The position numbers and the translations under genes were made by a program. 64,000 nucleotides of DNA, from positions 248,001 through 312,000 of the forward strand of contig JAGKQI010000089.1 of assembly GCA_018806915.1 (NCBI GenBank). The letters are read 5' to 3'. Positions 1-10,469 of this stretch are shown one piece after another. Position 1 is the stretch's first letter; the number at the start of each line of letters is the position of its first letter. This DNA comes from Phytophthora colocasiae (taxonomy: Eukaryota > Oomycota > Peronosporomycetes > Peronosporales > Peronosporaceae). The notes below the pieces were generated by a model. That model saw only the letters and a list, made by a program, of their open reading frames with translations. It was not told where the DNA came from and ran no database searches.

Positions 1-71
1 ATGACGGTGATGCTATTGCTGACGTTCTCGTTCGATGTTTCTCGTGGTGGCGCCTTGACCCGAAGCGATGT

Positions 72-1654
72 GTGATTTTCCTGCGAGATGGAGCAACGAA
101 TATGATCAAGGCTTGCACTACACTAGGTCTGCGGCACATGTCCTGCTCAGCGCACTCACTACATCTAGTTGTTGGGGGCGCGCTTTTGATAAAAAGTAAC
201 GAACGAACCACTATCACTAGAGATGGAATCGGCTCCACTGGCTGTCAGCGTGGAAATCAAACTGTGGACGTTGAAACTGTGCCTGCTTTTGTTGACTCAA
301 GTATCAGTATGGCTCCAGGTGTAATTTTGCAGCGATCGTGGTGGATGGATGATCAATTGGAGGAGCTGGAAGGAGCTGATGACACCCAAAATGTTGACTC
401 TCAAAGTGAACCATTCGAGTGGATTAATGACGCTGATATAGATGATCTTTGCGATTCTGTGGCAACATTTGTCAGTATGGTTGAGGCATCTTCCTACACC
501 GAGATTAGTTCCGATGACATGGAGGCTGTACGCAAAATTGTGCTCCAGTTTCGAAAGCTGTCAACGTACTTTCATCACTCCCAAAAAGGATCGAATCGGC
601 TGGAAAAGCTACAGGCCGATAAAAAGACCCCTCTCGACGTCATGAACGACTGCCCGACTAGATGGAATAGCACGTTTACGATGCTTCAGCGGTTCGTTGA
701 TTTAAAGGGAGCGCTGGAGAAGTTTTTTTACGTATCTAGAAACCCCCGCTGGCAAGAAGGAGTTTGATGATCGATCTGTAAAAAAATTAAAGCTGCCTAT
801 GCCAGAGGAGTGGCTCACGATTCGATGCCTTGTTGTTCTTCTTGCTCCGTTCAGCGTTGCCTCTGACCAGCTCGGCGCTGAGTCATATCCTACGTTAGTT
901 TCGCTGTACTTTGTCATTTCTTCCCTGAAGGCAGTTCTCCGGAATGAAGGAATGTTTTGCGAAGTCATTACGACAACGATGGAGACTGAATCTTACGCTT
1001 GCCAAGTGCATATGAAGATGCAATCAGTGCGAAAAAGCTTCCTTACATTGATGGAACAACGTTTTGACTCTGCAACGGAGGAAGAAATTCTCTGGATATC
1101 ACTACTAGACCCGTATACGACGAATTCAGGTCTTTACACTATGCATCAACGAGACCAAGCAAAGGAACGTCTGCTGGAGGAGATGCTGGGTGTAAAGCGT
1201 GCATCCGTTGAGACCACGTATCAACCCCTACGGCCAGCATTTCATAGTCCCGAAAAAGGCCATCAGCGATCCTAAAGAGAAGGCACGTCGAGAAATGCAA
1301 GAATTGGTTTACACACCCAGGGTAAATGGTGAGGCGCAGGTTACGAGCGACGAAGTCTTAAAACTTTCGTGCCGGCAGGAATTGGAAAGGTATATCCACA
1401 GTTCTTGTGAGGCAAGCCTGGGCAACACCGATCAAAGTCCATTATCACCACTTTCCTGGTGGAAAACGCATCACTTCAACTTCCCTGTCATTGCCACACT
1501 TGCGCGAAAATGGCTGGGTTGTGTGGCGTCATCGGTGCCGTCAGAGCGAGCTTTCTCCACCGCCGGCAACACGATTACTAAGCGACGAAGCGCTCTTAAA
1601 GCTGACACCGTCCGCGACATAATTTTCATGGCCCAAAACGTGACGGCGGCTTGA
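72..1654 (+). pseudogene. hAT-family transposase, frameshifted remnant
   Basis: Three plus-strand reading frames (72-767, 799-1275, 1199-1654) line up in order as one hAT transposase but lie in three different frames, so the gene is broken by at least two indels. The first piece has the RNase-H-like core signatures FRDGATNM and CSAHSLHLVV, followed by PTRWNSTFTMLQR, which is typical of hAT proteins. The last piece ends with the C-terminal hAT dimerisation region: WW near 1470, then VPSERAFSTAGN and RRSALKADTV. The N-terminal BED zinc finger and the 5' end lie outside the window. No terminal inverted repeat was identified downstream. It should be inactive because the frame is not continuous. 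The family call is firm from motif order; the exact frameshift positions are not. Confidence 0.85.
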
Positions 1655-2130
1655 ACCTGTTTCCCTGAGTGCAGATAATTTCGAGTACACATTCAATTGA
1701 GAAGCATCAACTATATATGATGCCATTAATGACAAAACCTTTCTTCGTGCCTGTTATACAAGTTTCACTTCATGGGGATGTAACATCTTGGCTTAATGGC
1801 ACTACAGTGAGTGATGCGCAGCATATTTTTCTTCCCGATCACTTCAGGTCAATGTCTTGCTTACTGTGGTGAAAATCAGCAGCAAAGCTGAGTTCTAGAC
1901 TCTTCGCGTACGTTTTGCCGTTGTGATCTCCAGCTTTAGCCGCCTGACTGGAAGCTGTTCATCACCCAGACCACCTTCATTGGTACTTCCCTGCTACCCA
2001 CCGACCGACCGATTCGACCAAGATTTCCCCTTCATCAAACAGGAACTTCTCACGTTCACGGAGTTTTTCACCAGACCGGAATCAAAACACGACGTTGACT
2101 ACCGTTCGGTGAGCACCCACCCAACCGTGC
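1655..2130. other. Interval after hAT remnant, no supported gene
   Basis: This stretch follows the hAT stop codon. It may include the transposon 3' end, but no inverted repeat or coding feature could be supported. A plus-strand reading frame opens at 1923 and overlaps the next gene, but its frame does not continue through the proposed intron of that gene. Confidence 0.4.
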
Positions 2131-2638
2131 ATGTTGCTCGTAGTTCCCCCGCCAACAAGGAGAATAAGGAACGACTTCGACGTTCGACGCCGCCAACGCG
2201 GCTACGAGAAGAGATACCGCGGTCGCAAGAGAGTGAGTATCCTTATCATCGGAGCCAACTTGTTCGTGAAGCGACCAACCGACTGTCTTCCTTTGTGTAT
2301 TTCCATAGAGATATTTGAAACCACAGCGTGATACGAGGCTTGCACTGGAGCTGAAGCTGGACGTCACCCATCAAAAGGACTGCAAGCCCTACATCCGTGT
2401 CGAACAAGACGGTAACGAGTCATTGCGCTACAAGTTGCTTCTCCTCAAACTGGAGGAGCGAGCGCTCCGGCACGACAACGTTTTCATGGAGACACTTGGG
2501 AGAAGCGAGTATACGGACAAGGACGAGCTGCGTACCATCAGCGAGTGGCGGCATAGTGCAGACAAAGTCATCGGTTTAGCTCCAAACTCACTAGACGGTC
2601 GTGTACTCAAACTTCTACTATTCCGAGTATGTCTTTAA
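2131..2638 (+). CDS. Small hypothetical protein, two exons
   Basis: The proposed model is exon 2131-2232, intron 2233-2308 (GTGAGT...CATAG, 76 nt) and exon 2309-2638. Joining the exons fuses a basic N-terminal segment (MLLVVPPPTRRIRNDF, then an RRRQRGYEKRYRGRKR stretch) in frame to a charged segment containing RLALELKLDVTH, LRYKLLLLKLEERALRH and DELRTISEWRHS, giving about 143 residues. The reading frame is conserved across the splice, which supports the intron. A GTATGT at 2627 might open another intron, so the 3' end is uncertain. No family is recognised. It could instead be the 3' part of a longer gene or a decayed one. Confidence 0.35.
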
Positions 2639-2680
2639 ATCAAAATAGTGACAGACCGATGGATGTCGTCGGGATGTCAG

Positions 2681-2745
2681 GTCGACGTCGCTCGACGACT
2701 GTGGGACGTCCGGACGTCATCTGAGTCGACACCACGACGTCGACA
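2681..2745. repeat. GACGTC-rich palindromic cluster
   Basis: Four copies of the palindrome GACGTC, plus several related GTCGAC/CGACG steps, occur within about 65 bp. They lie between the small hypothetical gene and the oxygenase-like gene. The core of ATF/CREB-type sites is TGACGTCA, and one copy (GGACGTCATC) is close to it. Whether this is regulatory or a simple sequence remnant cannot be told from sequence alone. Confidence 0.5.
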
Positions 2746-2965
2746 GCTCTAGTGGATACAACTCCACCCCTGTCACTAAGCAATTGAGGGTGATCAAGTT
2801 GAAGTGTCTTGGCAAATCAACAATAACGTTTGCTGTTCGGCCTTGCAACATTCCCGCGATTGATTGGCAATGCCGTTGCAGTTGACTCTCCTGAGTTGTT
2901 TGCATAACGTCTTCAGGACCAGCAGTCCGCTCCCGTATCCGTCTCAAGTGGGGGCTTTCAACGAA

Positions 2966-2986
2966 CCATTTCGCATTTGCCTTCCT
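2966..2986 (+). promoter_or_regulatory. Putative oomycete initiator (Inr/FPR-like) element
   Basis: ACCATTTCGCATTTGCCTTC resembles the oomycete composite core promoter, in which a TCATTYY-like initiator is followed by a CAWTTTNYY flanking element. It sits 25-45 bp before the preferred ATG at 3011, a common spacing, and supports that start over the upstream in-frame ATG at 2864. The match is not exact. Confidence 0.35.
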
Positions 2987-3010
2987 CGATCAACTATCTC
3001 CAGTTTTGCC

Positions 3011-4729
3011 ATGCTTTCGCGGTTCAAGTTTGCATTTGCATTGACTGCATTTGGTGTAGTGTTTGTTCAAGCAGCACTACAAGACGTTCCAAGCTTCGAA
3101 GTCCCGTCGTTTGACTACGGTTCCTTGGAGTCTGAGGATGCACCAAGTCGCATGCTTGAAGCTCTAGAGCGTGGAGGTATCATCGCGCTCAAGAACATCC
3201 CGAACTACGGCAATGTCCGGGAGCGGTTCTTAACAAGTGCAGTGAAATGTGCCGTAGCTTCGGAGCAAACGGAGGAAGCAACGCGTTACCTGTCGACCAA
3301 GAACTTCCACGATGGCACTCGACGTCTCACACTACGAGCTGCTGCCGGTCTGGAACTTCTGGAAACGGATAGTGAGACTCTGGATGCAATGGCAGTTCAT
3401 TGCCCTGGCCATCGTGAGCTCTACGAGGAGTTCAGCGGCACTTTAGAGCGAGCACTGGACACTTTCGCGTCAACTCTTGACCAGTCAAAATTCACGATGG
3501 GAGACGGTGAACGTCCCATCAGTGCTCGAAAATTGATCGGAGACGCTAAACGGCTCGATCACTTCCATGCCTACGAAGCTGCTCAAGCTCCAGTACAGTC
3601 CAATGGTCAAGGTATTGAGCGGGACTTGTCCTTAGCCATGCACGAAGACCACGGACTGTTCATCGCCATGGCAGCTCCCAAGTTCTACTCTATCAATAAC
3701 GGGGACATTCGTGAACGACGTTTAAAGTCCGACGCCTCTGGCTTAGTGATCGGAGCTGCGGATATTGATGAAATCGTTCGACCAGAGTTGAAAGCCGACG
3801 AATTGGTGATCATGATGGGAACTGGGGCATCCCGTTGGCTGCAAACCAGTCATCACTTGCCGGCGGTCATGCACGGCATGCGAATGCCTGAAGAATTGGT
3901 CGAACATGTTCCGGGACAGCGGAATCTTCGCGCTTGGTTTGGCAAAATGACGTTGCTTCCTTCGTATCAACGTCTGCTAGCGACCAATATGGACTTTGAC
4001 GAGTTCACAAATCGAACAACGCGCCATTTGCGTCAGGCGAACACGAATGACCTCAAAGCCATTGGATGTGCGGGTGGACGGCACTTAGTGGAGTCGGAAG
4101 GGAGCTGCACCTTTAAAATCTGCACAGTGAAGCCTGGAATTGAAAGACCACCGACTGTAGGCTGTAAACAAGCCTGCAACTACGGCACGGAGTTTTTCGA
4201 CGCCAAGTGCGCCAAGAAATGTGACTGTACCGCCACAACGACTCAGGCGGATGTGTGCTGGATGCTGTGTGTCGCTCGATTACCTGTTAGCGAATGTGCG
4301 TTGGAAGACCAGGAGTGCTCAGGCTTGAAGATGATTTGCACAGCGAACAACACTGACGCGAACACGACCACAGAAGCACCTGTGCCCACAGCAACTTCAT
4401 TAGCGACGCCACTACCAACAACTACACCGGGAACATCAGCGTCAACACCATCAACCAATGCGACAGAAGCTCCTGTGTCTACTGAGACTCCGCTGCCGAC
4501 GGTAACGCCGATTCCCGCAACGGTTGAACCTTCAACACCTTTGCCAACGTCAGTGACCACCACTCCATCGTTTGATACTCCAGTCCCAACACCAACGACT
4601 GCCACTCCATCCATTGAGACGCCGCAATCGACTGCTCCTCCCCAGCCTTCCGAGATGCCAGTTAAAACACAGTCACCAAGTGCCACTACAGCAACTGATG
4701 AGCCTGTACTTCCTGGAGGATACTGCTAA
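3011..4729 (+). CDS. Secreted 2-oxoglutarate/Fe(II) oxygenase-like protein with Cys-rich and Thr/Pro-rich tail
   Basis: This intron-less ORF encodes 572 residues. The start at 3011 is chosen because residues 1-22 (MLSRFKFAFALTAFGVVFVQA) form a good signal peptide; an in-frame ATG at 2864 would bury it. Residues 35-330 resemble the isopenicillin-N-synthase-like 2OG oxygenase fold: an N-terminal segment with GGIIALKNIP, an HED metal motif at 211-213, a distal His in AVMHGMR (288), and Arg residues in GQRNLRAWF (304/307) that could bind the co-substrate. Residues 353-443 are Cys-rich. Residues 448-565 are repetitive Thr/Pro/Ser, as in heavily O-glycosylated wall-anchoring tails. The protein is probably extracellular or wall-attached; its substrate is unknown. 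The fold call is inferred from the H-x-D...H spacing, not from a search. Confidence 0.7.
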   Translation: MLSRFKFAFALTAFGVVFVQAALQDVPSFEVPSFDYGSLESEDAPSRMLEALERGGIIALKNIPNYGNVRERFLTSAVKCAVASEQTEEATRYLSTKNFHDGTRRLTLRAAAGLELLETDSETLDAMAVHCPGHRELYEEFSGTLERALDTFASTLDQSKFTMGDGERPISARKLIGDAKRLDHFHAYEAAQAPVQSNGQGIERDLSLAMHEDHGLFIAMAAPKFYSINNGDIRERRLKSDASGLVIGAADIDEIVRPELKADELVIMMGTGASRWLQTSHHLPAVMHGMRMPEELVEHVPGQRNLRAWFGKMTLLPSYQRLLATNMDFDEFTNRTTRHLRQANTNDLKAIGCAGGRHLVESEGSCTFKICTVKPGIERPPTVGCKQACNYGTEFFDAKCAKKCDCTATTTQADVCWMLCVARLPVSECALEDQECSGLKMICTANNTDANTTTEAPVPTATSLATPLPTTTPGTSASTPSTNATEAPVSTETPLPTVTPIPATVEPSTPLPTSVTTTPSFDTPVPTPTTATPSIETPQSTAPPQPSEMPVKTQSPSATTATDEPVLPGGYC

Positions 4730-4936
4730 TCTTTAACTAAGACGATGCTGTCGACCTACATGGTAACAAAACACCAAAGCACAGACACCTACAGATCAAA
4801 TAACACCCTTTCATTCGTGCGTCTTCACCGGCAACTTGCTATGCCTTGCCGATCGCTTGATTCCTGCTTCTTTCTCCAGTATCCCAACTCCCTGTCACTC
4901 TCCTCACCGCTCCTTTCTGTATTTTCGTGAGAGGCT

Positions 4937-5923
4937 CTACATCTGCTCGTCCTGCGGCTCGCCAGCGACCTGTTCATCCTCAGCTCCTTCCTCCTCCGTG
5001 GCATATAGCACCTTGAAGATCGACTGCACCAACGGGTTCGCCTCGGTATCCTCCCCGGACTGCAGCATGATCTCCACCTCACGAAGCTTGTTGAAGTAGA
5101 AGTCGCGCTCCTTCTCCAAGCTCTCCACCTGCCAAAAACAGCAGTCAGTCTCTCGTCTTCCCCCCTTCAGCAATTTTCATCTCCTTACCATCGCTCTCAA
5201 CTCCCCACTCTCATTCGTCAGTGCCTCGTTACTAGCCGTCAGTTCCTCCAACTCCTTCTCCAATGGAGCAGTAGCCGCCGCCACAGCAGCTTCCGTGTCC
5301 ACTCCAGACGCTGCAGGTGCTGCTCCCGTGCTTCCCACTGGACGACGAGAAGAACTTGTAGGCGTCCGCGTCGTCCGAGCAGCTCCCACAGTTGATGGAG
5401 CTCCAGGAGGTGTCCTCCCGACTCTAGAAGTGGTCGTTGTAGCCACTTTCCGACGTGTAGGAGCTGCTGGAGCTGCAGCAGCTCCACCGAACTTCTGCGT
5501 GTACTGTGCACCTCCCTTTCCCTTCTCACGCTGCGTCAATGGGTCGTAAGGTTGACCAGAGGCGTTGCGTTCGTAGAAGGCCTTGAACCACTGCATGAAC
5601 TCGAGATTGTCCTGATATTTGCCACGCACAAGACGGTCCACCTCCACGTGCTTGTCGATCTTAAGTTGCATGAAGGCCTTCTGCAACACCTTGTAGTTCT
5701 GGATGTACTCGTAGTCCTTATTGGCCGACCAGTCCACCTTGCTCATCTGCACTTTACCAGGGTACATGGCGTCCAGGATCTGGCAGGCTACAGCTCCCGT
5801 ACACGTCTGCTCCACTTTGGCCAGGTTGACGGCACAGAGGCCATTGATCCAGTCGAGGATCTCCTTACGACCGACGAAGTACGTGCCGTCCATGAGGCTC
5901 ATGCTCTGGTCTGCAGCCGCCAT
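4937..5923 (-). CDS. EB1: EB1-family microtubule plus-end-tracking protein
   Basis: Two exons on the minus strand, 5923-5189 and 5128-4937, are joined by a 60-nt intron with GTAAGG donor and GGCAG acceptor. The product has 308 residues. The N-terminal calponin-homology domain (about residues 12-120) carries family signatures such as RKEILDWIN, YPGKVQMSKVDW and EFMQWFKAFYE. It binds the microtubule lattice at growing plus ends. A basic Ser/Thr/Pro/Ala-rich linker follows. A coiled coil begins near 225 and continues into the EB-homology dimerisation region (VESLEKERDFYFNKLREVE) and an acidic tail ending in DEQM instead of the EEY/F end of animal EB1. The 5' 644 bp of this locus, including upstream sequence, are duplicated at 6540-7183. 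Confidence 0.95.
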
Positions 5924-7183
5924 GGTGTTACGTTAGAGGGTCTTGAGGTGTCCTGCTTTGAGCTTTTGGCTCGGGAATAAAACTGAAGTGGCGTTGTATA
6001 CGGGCAGTTTTGTTAGATGTATAACCGGATAAATATGTATAAAATTGAGAGTACTGATTCAAGAAATGATTGTTAGACGGAATTTGCAGGACAGTTGCAG
6101 GACATGGAGAATGTGTTATTTTAACCAATGCTATTGTTATATGGAGTAGTTTTCATCTAATCACATCAGTGATGTAGTTGAGCTCTGCGTTGCAGTGCCA
6201 CGACGGTAATCCAGGTGAGCTGGCCTCGGCGGCGTTTACGGCTTCTTCCCGTCAGTTCTGGGACAGTGACGCTCTTCGCACACGCAGCGAAGGTTTCAAC
6301 GGCTTCCTCTACGCTCTGGTGAGAGCGCCAGGTTGTATACGGGTAGTTTTGTTAGATGTATCACCGGATAAATATGTATAAAATTGAGAGTACTGATTCA
6401 AGAAATGATTGTTAGACGGAATTTGCAGGACAGTTGCAGGACATGGAGAATGTGTTATTTTAACCAATGCTATTGTTATATGGAGTAGTTTTCATCCAAT
6501 CACATCAGTGATGTAGTTGAGCTCTGCGTTGCAGTGCCAAGAAGTGGTCGTTGTAGCCACTCCCCGACGTGTAGGAGCTGCTGGAGCTGCAGCAGCTCCA
6601 CCGAACTTCTGCGTGTACTGTGCACCTCCCTTTCCCTTCTCACGCTGCGTCAATGGGTCGTAAGGTTGACCAGAGGCGTTGCGTTCGTAGAAGGCCTTGA
6701 ACCACTGCATGAACTCGAGATTGTCCTGATATTTGCCACGCACAAGACGGTCCACCTCCACGTGCTTGTCGATCTTAAGTTGCATGAAGGCCTTCTGCAA
6801 CACCTTGTAGTTCTGGATGTACTCGTAGTCCTTATTGGCCGACCAGTCCACCTTGCTCATCTGCACTTTACCAGGGTACATGGCGTCCAGGATCTGGCAG
6901 GCTACAGCTCCCGTACACGTCTGCTCCACTTTGGCCAGGTTGACGGCACAGAGGCCATTGATCCAGTCGAGGATCTCCTTACGACCGACGAAGTACGTGC
7001 CGTCCATGAGGCTCATGCTCTGGTCTGCAGCCGCCATGGTGTTACGTTAGAGGGTCTTGAGGTGTCCTGCTTTGAGCTTTTGGCTCGGGAATAAAACTGA
7101 AGTGGCGTTGTATACGGGCAGTTTTGTTAGATGTATAACCGGATAAATATGTATAAAATTGAGAGTACTGATTCAAGAAATGA
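5426..7183. repeat. Compound local duplication around EB1 (units A, B, B', A')
   Basis: Unit A (5426-6069) covers the EB1 CH-domain coding part, its ATG and 146 bp upstream. It is copied at 6540-7183 with a constant offset of 1114 and only two differences noticed by eye. Unit B (5993-6200) is copied at 6332-6539 with an offset of 339 and about three differences. A' begins exactly where B' ends. A 131-bp spacer (6201-6331) has no counterpart; it is an open frame on the plus strand but is not recognised. The near identity implies a recent event or gene conversion. Confidence 0.9.
6492..7037 (-). pseudogene. Truncated EB1 copy (CH domain only)
   Basis: This is the duplicated 5' part of EB1. Its 181-residue frame is identical to EB1 over about the first 165 residues, except a Lys-to-Gly change just after the Ala/Pro-rich linker begins. 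It then runs into unit B' and ends with an unrelated tail (SWHCNAELNYITDVIG). The CH domain is complete, but the linker, coiled coil and EB-homology domain are missing. The copy keeps the same ATG and 146 bp upstream, so it could be transcribed. A monomeric CH-only protein might compete with full EB1 on microtubules, but it may simply be a dead fragment. An assembly artefact is also possible, because the two copies are almost identical. Confidence 0.8.
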
Positions 7184-7590
7184 ATTTGATAATGTAGTCT
7201 CATACAGACTACTAGTCTGTATGCTTGATCGACTGGTTTCCTCGGCAGCGTTTGGCTAACTGGCAGGTTTAGAGGAGGATTTTATTCATCTTGACGCCCA
7301 ATGGATTCGTCGTGAAGAGATCGGCTGTGTCAGTTGAACTCCTGCAGCGTCGCCTCTATCACACTTGGTACTACTTCGAAGTATTAACAATGGTTCATCG
7401 TAGTGTTGCAATGCTGTGATTGAGGAGCTAGTCACTAGCCTATTTTAGTGAGGTGCTGGATCCGCGTAAGGTTCTCTCCAACGCATCGCCTCAAAGTTCG
7501 AGTCGAACTTCTTGAAGAAGTATACAAAAATGTCCGGATAATACATATACGACGCACAAACGACGTTAGACGACTGGCATTCCGAAAGCC
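7184..7590. other. Intergenic stretch before lysine-rich gene
   Basis: No coding feature was found. It begins where EB1-copy homology ends and should contain the promoter of the gene starting at 7591. No strong promoter element could be assigned. Confidence 0.5.
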
Positions 7591-8510
7591 ATGGCCAAGA
7601 AGAGCGGAGGTTTGTTAGCGCTGCTCTACGTGACTTCCACGAATCAGTTTACTCCATCATGCCATGATACTAACTAGCTGTATAACTTTGTGGTGATGCA
7701 GGTTCGAAGTCCAAGGGAAATGCAGGGAAGAAGGCCGGAGGCAACAAGCCCAAGAAGGCTGGAATGTTCAAGGCGCTCAAGAAACAGGAAAAACGGTGCG
7801 CAATTGCTGCAATATACCCAAAGCAACCCATTTTTATCTGATACTAACTGCTTCATTAATGCAGAACTGCAGTGGTAGGAGCAGACAAGAACGATCCGCA
7901 CAGCAGCAAGCGGAAAGCCAAAGTGGCGAAGCGTCCAGCGCCAGTTTCTGACGAGTTCCGCAATTTTGACGAGCGTATGGCTGCCAAAAACTCTCGGCGG
8001 CCAGGTGTCGTACCGAAGGCTACTGCAGTGGCGCCTCCAACGTTCGTGATGGCAGCCCCAACGTTCCAATTGTAAGTTGACGCTGTGATTCCTGTTAGCT
8101 ACATTCATTCTGACGTTAGTGATGGTTGTTATAGTAATACGAACCCTGTGCAGCCGACACCAGCTCCGCGGGAAGTGGAAGGCTTTCACGGCTTTGTATC
8201 TGCTCTGGAAGCTCCGAAAGATGCACCAGTAGTGAACCAGACCCAAAATGCGCGTCAGTCCAAGCCTGTACAGCCTGAGTACCGTGGAAGCAACGTATTT
8301 GCAGTGCTGGATAATGGTGACGAAGATCAGCAGAAGACACAAATGGCACCGCAGCCCACACCAGCGTTCATGCAACCTGCAACGTTCACGTTCGCTACTG
8401 CCAAACCGACATTCACTCTGCCTACTTCTTCACTGCAGTCCTCATTGCAGTCGTCACTCCGTCAGAGCATGCAGCCTGTACAAGTAGAAGATATGGACCC
8501 CGACTTATAG
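7591..8510 (+). CDS. Lysine-rich hypothetical protein, four exons
   Basis: The model is 7591-7609, 7702-7795, 7865-8071 and 8135-8510, giving 231 residues. Introns are 92, 69 and 63 nt with GTTTGT, GTGCGC and GTAAGT donors and CAG, CAG and TAG acceptors, and every junction keeps the frame. The N-terminus is very basic (MAKKSGGSKSKG, KKAGGNKPKKAG, FKALKKQEKR) and looks like a nuclear or nucleolar targeting region. The C-terminal half has scattered PTF, PTFTLP and ATFTFAT motifs in a Gln/Pro/Ser-rich disordered context, ending VEDMDPDL. No enzyme domain is seen and the family is not recognised. The conserved frame across three introns argues strongly that it is a real gene. Confidence 0.7.
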
Positions 8511-8927
8511 GCACTCTTCTTCTTTGAAGCCATTTTTTTTTTACCCCTCTTTAATCCGATATGCCTCTGCCACACTAAAATCAAATCGTAGAGGAAATTT
8601 TTAAGTTGCGTTAAAGTTGCTAAAGGATGCGCTCGTGCGACCTTCAGATAACATGTACGGTCCGCGACGGTTGCGATGATGCGTCTCCGTTGAGGCTTGG
8701 GCTTCACGGCGAATGTGGCTTTTGTAATAGTAGAGAGAAGCCAGCAAGAGCCAAGCCGAGCCTGAAGCTCCGGAAGAGAAGCGACTTAAGCCTCAAGCCA
8801 CGTGAAGACCCAGCAGCCCCCACGTGTCCGCATTCGTTTGGCTGTAAATTACGACTGGGAGCTCCGTCTTCTCGAGTGGAGAGGGACACGCAGCAGCAGT
8901 TAGAGAGCATCAGCATCTTTTGGCACC

Positions 8928-9934
8928 ATGGGCAGCGCCAGTAGCAAAGCCGGCGACGTAAACCCTAAGAATTTGGGCGCAGATCCGAACGACCCTAATG
9001 CGTTCCCGTTGCACCACCATCCGTACTACAACCAGGCGCAGTCGCAGCAACAAGGACGCAGCTTTGACAGTGATGGGAAACTTCCGCAGCAGCCGTACTT
9101 TGCCGGACAACATAACGCCACGGAGGCCATGGAAGTAGACCCACCCACAGAATCCTCGTCCGATGTGTCTTATGCAGAAGGAGAAATACCGGTGACAGCG
9201 CAATTGGACGTGAAGGAAGGAGAGAACAGCAAGGGGAACAATGCACAAACAGCGGATATCACTGTCCCGCCAGGAGAAGACGTGGTGCCCATGGTGTTTA
9301 AATGGGAACACGGCGGACGTAACGTGTTCATCACGGGCACGTTCAATGGATGGGACAAGCAGTGCCCCATGCATCGATCTGGTAACGACTTTACGTACAT
9401 TGCCAACCTCACACGGGGGAAGCACATGTACAAATTTGTAGTGGACGACGACTGGCGGTTTGCCCCCGACCAGCTCACGATGGCAGATGTGGAAGGAAAC
9501 GTTAATAACTACGTGGACGTATCGGAATTTGCGCCGCTCTCGGACTTTGACGGCAAGAAACTACAGGACGACGACGAAGATCCCGAAAATCCGTACTCAC
9601 GGTACATCCCCGAGATCGACGAGTACACTAAGGAGCCACCTCCGCTCCCTCCCCATTTGCGGCACATTATCTTGAACAAGGTAAGCTATTGTTGCAACGT
9701 CCGGAGGTTGTGCTGGTCCTGACGCGCGTGTTTTTACGTCTGTGTTGTGTCATATTCGTGCAGGCGCCGCCGACAGTCGATGGCCGATTGCTGCCTGTGC
9801 CCCAGCACGTGGCGCTCAACCATCTATACTGCACAGCAATCAAGGACGGAATGATGGTGCTTGGCATCACTAACCGCTACAAGCAGAAGTTCGTGACCAC
9901 CGTTTATTATAGCCTCATGCCCGGTGCGAACTAG
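8928..9934 (+). CDS. AMPK/SNF1 kinase beta subunit
   Basis: Exons 8928-9680 and 9764-9934 (intron GTAAGC...GTGCAG, 83 nt) encode 307 residues. MGSASSK at the start is a good N-myristoylation signal, as in animal and plant beta subunits. Residues 121-200 are a CBM48 glycogen-binding domain with FKWEHGGRNVFITGTFNGW and a second Trp in DDDWRFAPD, both typical sugar-stacking positions. After the acidic PEIDEYTKEPPPLPPHLRHIILNK segment, exon 2 supplies the C-terminal ASC domain (VDGRLLPVPQHVALNHLY, TNRYKQKFVTTVYY) that scaffolds the catalytic alpha and regulatory gamma subunits. The complex senses low energy charge. The intron falls exactly within the ASC domain. Confidence 0.95.
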
Positions 9935-10469
9935 TTCCTGCTTTTGTCTTGCAAGATCTGGTTAGGCGAGTCGGTGGACGGATAGAAGGCGACGCAGGTA
10001 GAAAAAAAGCGGGAGGAAGCTCGGAGCGCAGTCGTGAATGATCCAAGTGTTGGACGCGGCGTGGCATGCAGTGCGCGTGCCTTGCTCCACTTCTTTAGGA
10101 CGTAGACAGCAATCTTTTTTTTTGGTAGGGAGCTGCTCGAAAAATGGTCGTAGCGAGCGGCAGGGCATGGCCAACCTAGGAACGGCGAAGCCTAAAGCAA
10201 TGACAAGCGAACACACTACATCTTCGTCCTTCCCAGCCCTCGCCATACCCCGTATGACAACACAGTGACAGCGAGCAGCTCAAAAACAATAAACATATTT
10301 TTTGTCTTCTTGCAGCGGACAAGGTTGGCTCAGCTATGGTAGGTCAGAGACTGTCTTAATTACTTCACGACGCACTCTTGTCCACAAAACCCTGCGTATT
10401 TCTTCTCTTCCCCACGTTTCCATCTCCTTCTATCGCTGGAATGAGCTTCAGTCTGCTGGTTTACGAGTT
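9935..10469. other. Convergent intergenic interval, no gene
   Basis: This lies between the AMPK-beta stop and the TMEM258 stop and should hold both 3' untranslated regions. An AATAAA-like AACAATAAACA at about 10288 could serve the plus-strand gene. No supported coding region was found. Confidence 0.5.

Noticed and set aside
2864..3010. Upstream start for the oxygenase-like protein
   Set aside because: It would place 49 residues before a clear signal peptide and lies before the initiator-like motif.
4243..4686. 147-codon minus frame rich in Val/Gly
   Set aside because: It is the mirror of the Thr/Pro-rich tail of the oxygenase-like gene; repetitive codons keep the opposite strand open.
5552..5980. 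142-codon plus frame, repeated at 6534-7094
   Set aside because: It is the antisense of the EB1 CH domain; the duplication explains why it appears twice.
7674..8375. 233-codon minus frame
   Set aside because: It spans introns and exons of the well-supported plus-strand gene and has no recognisable features.
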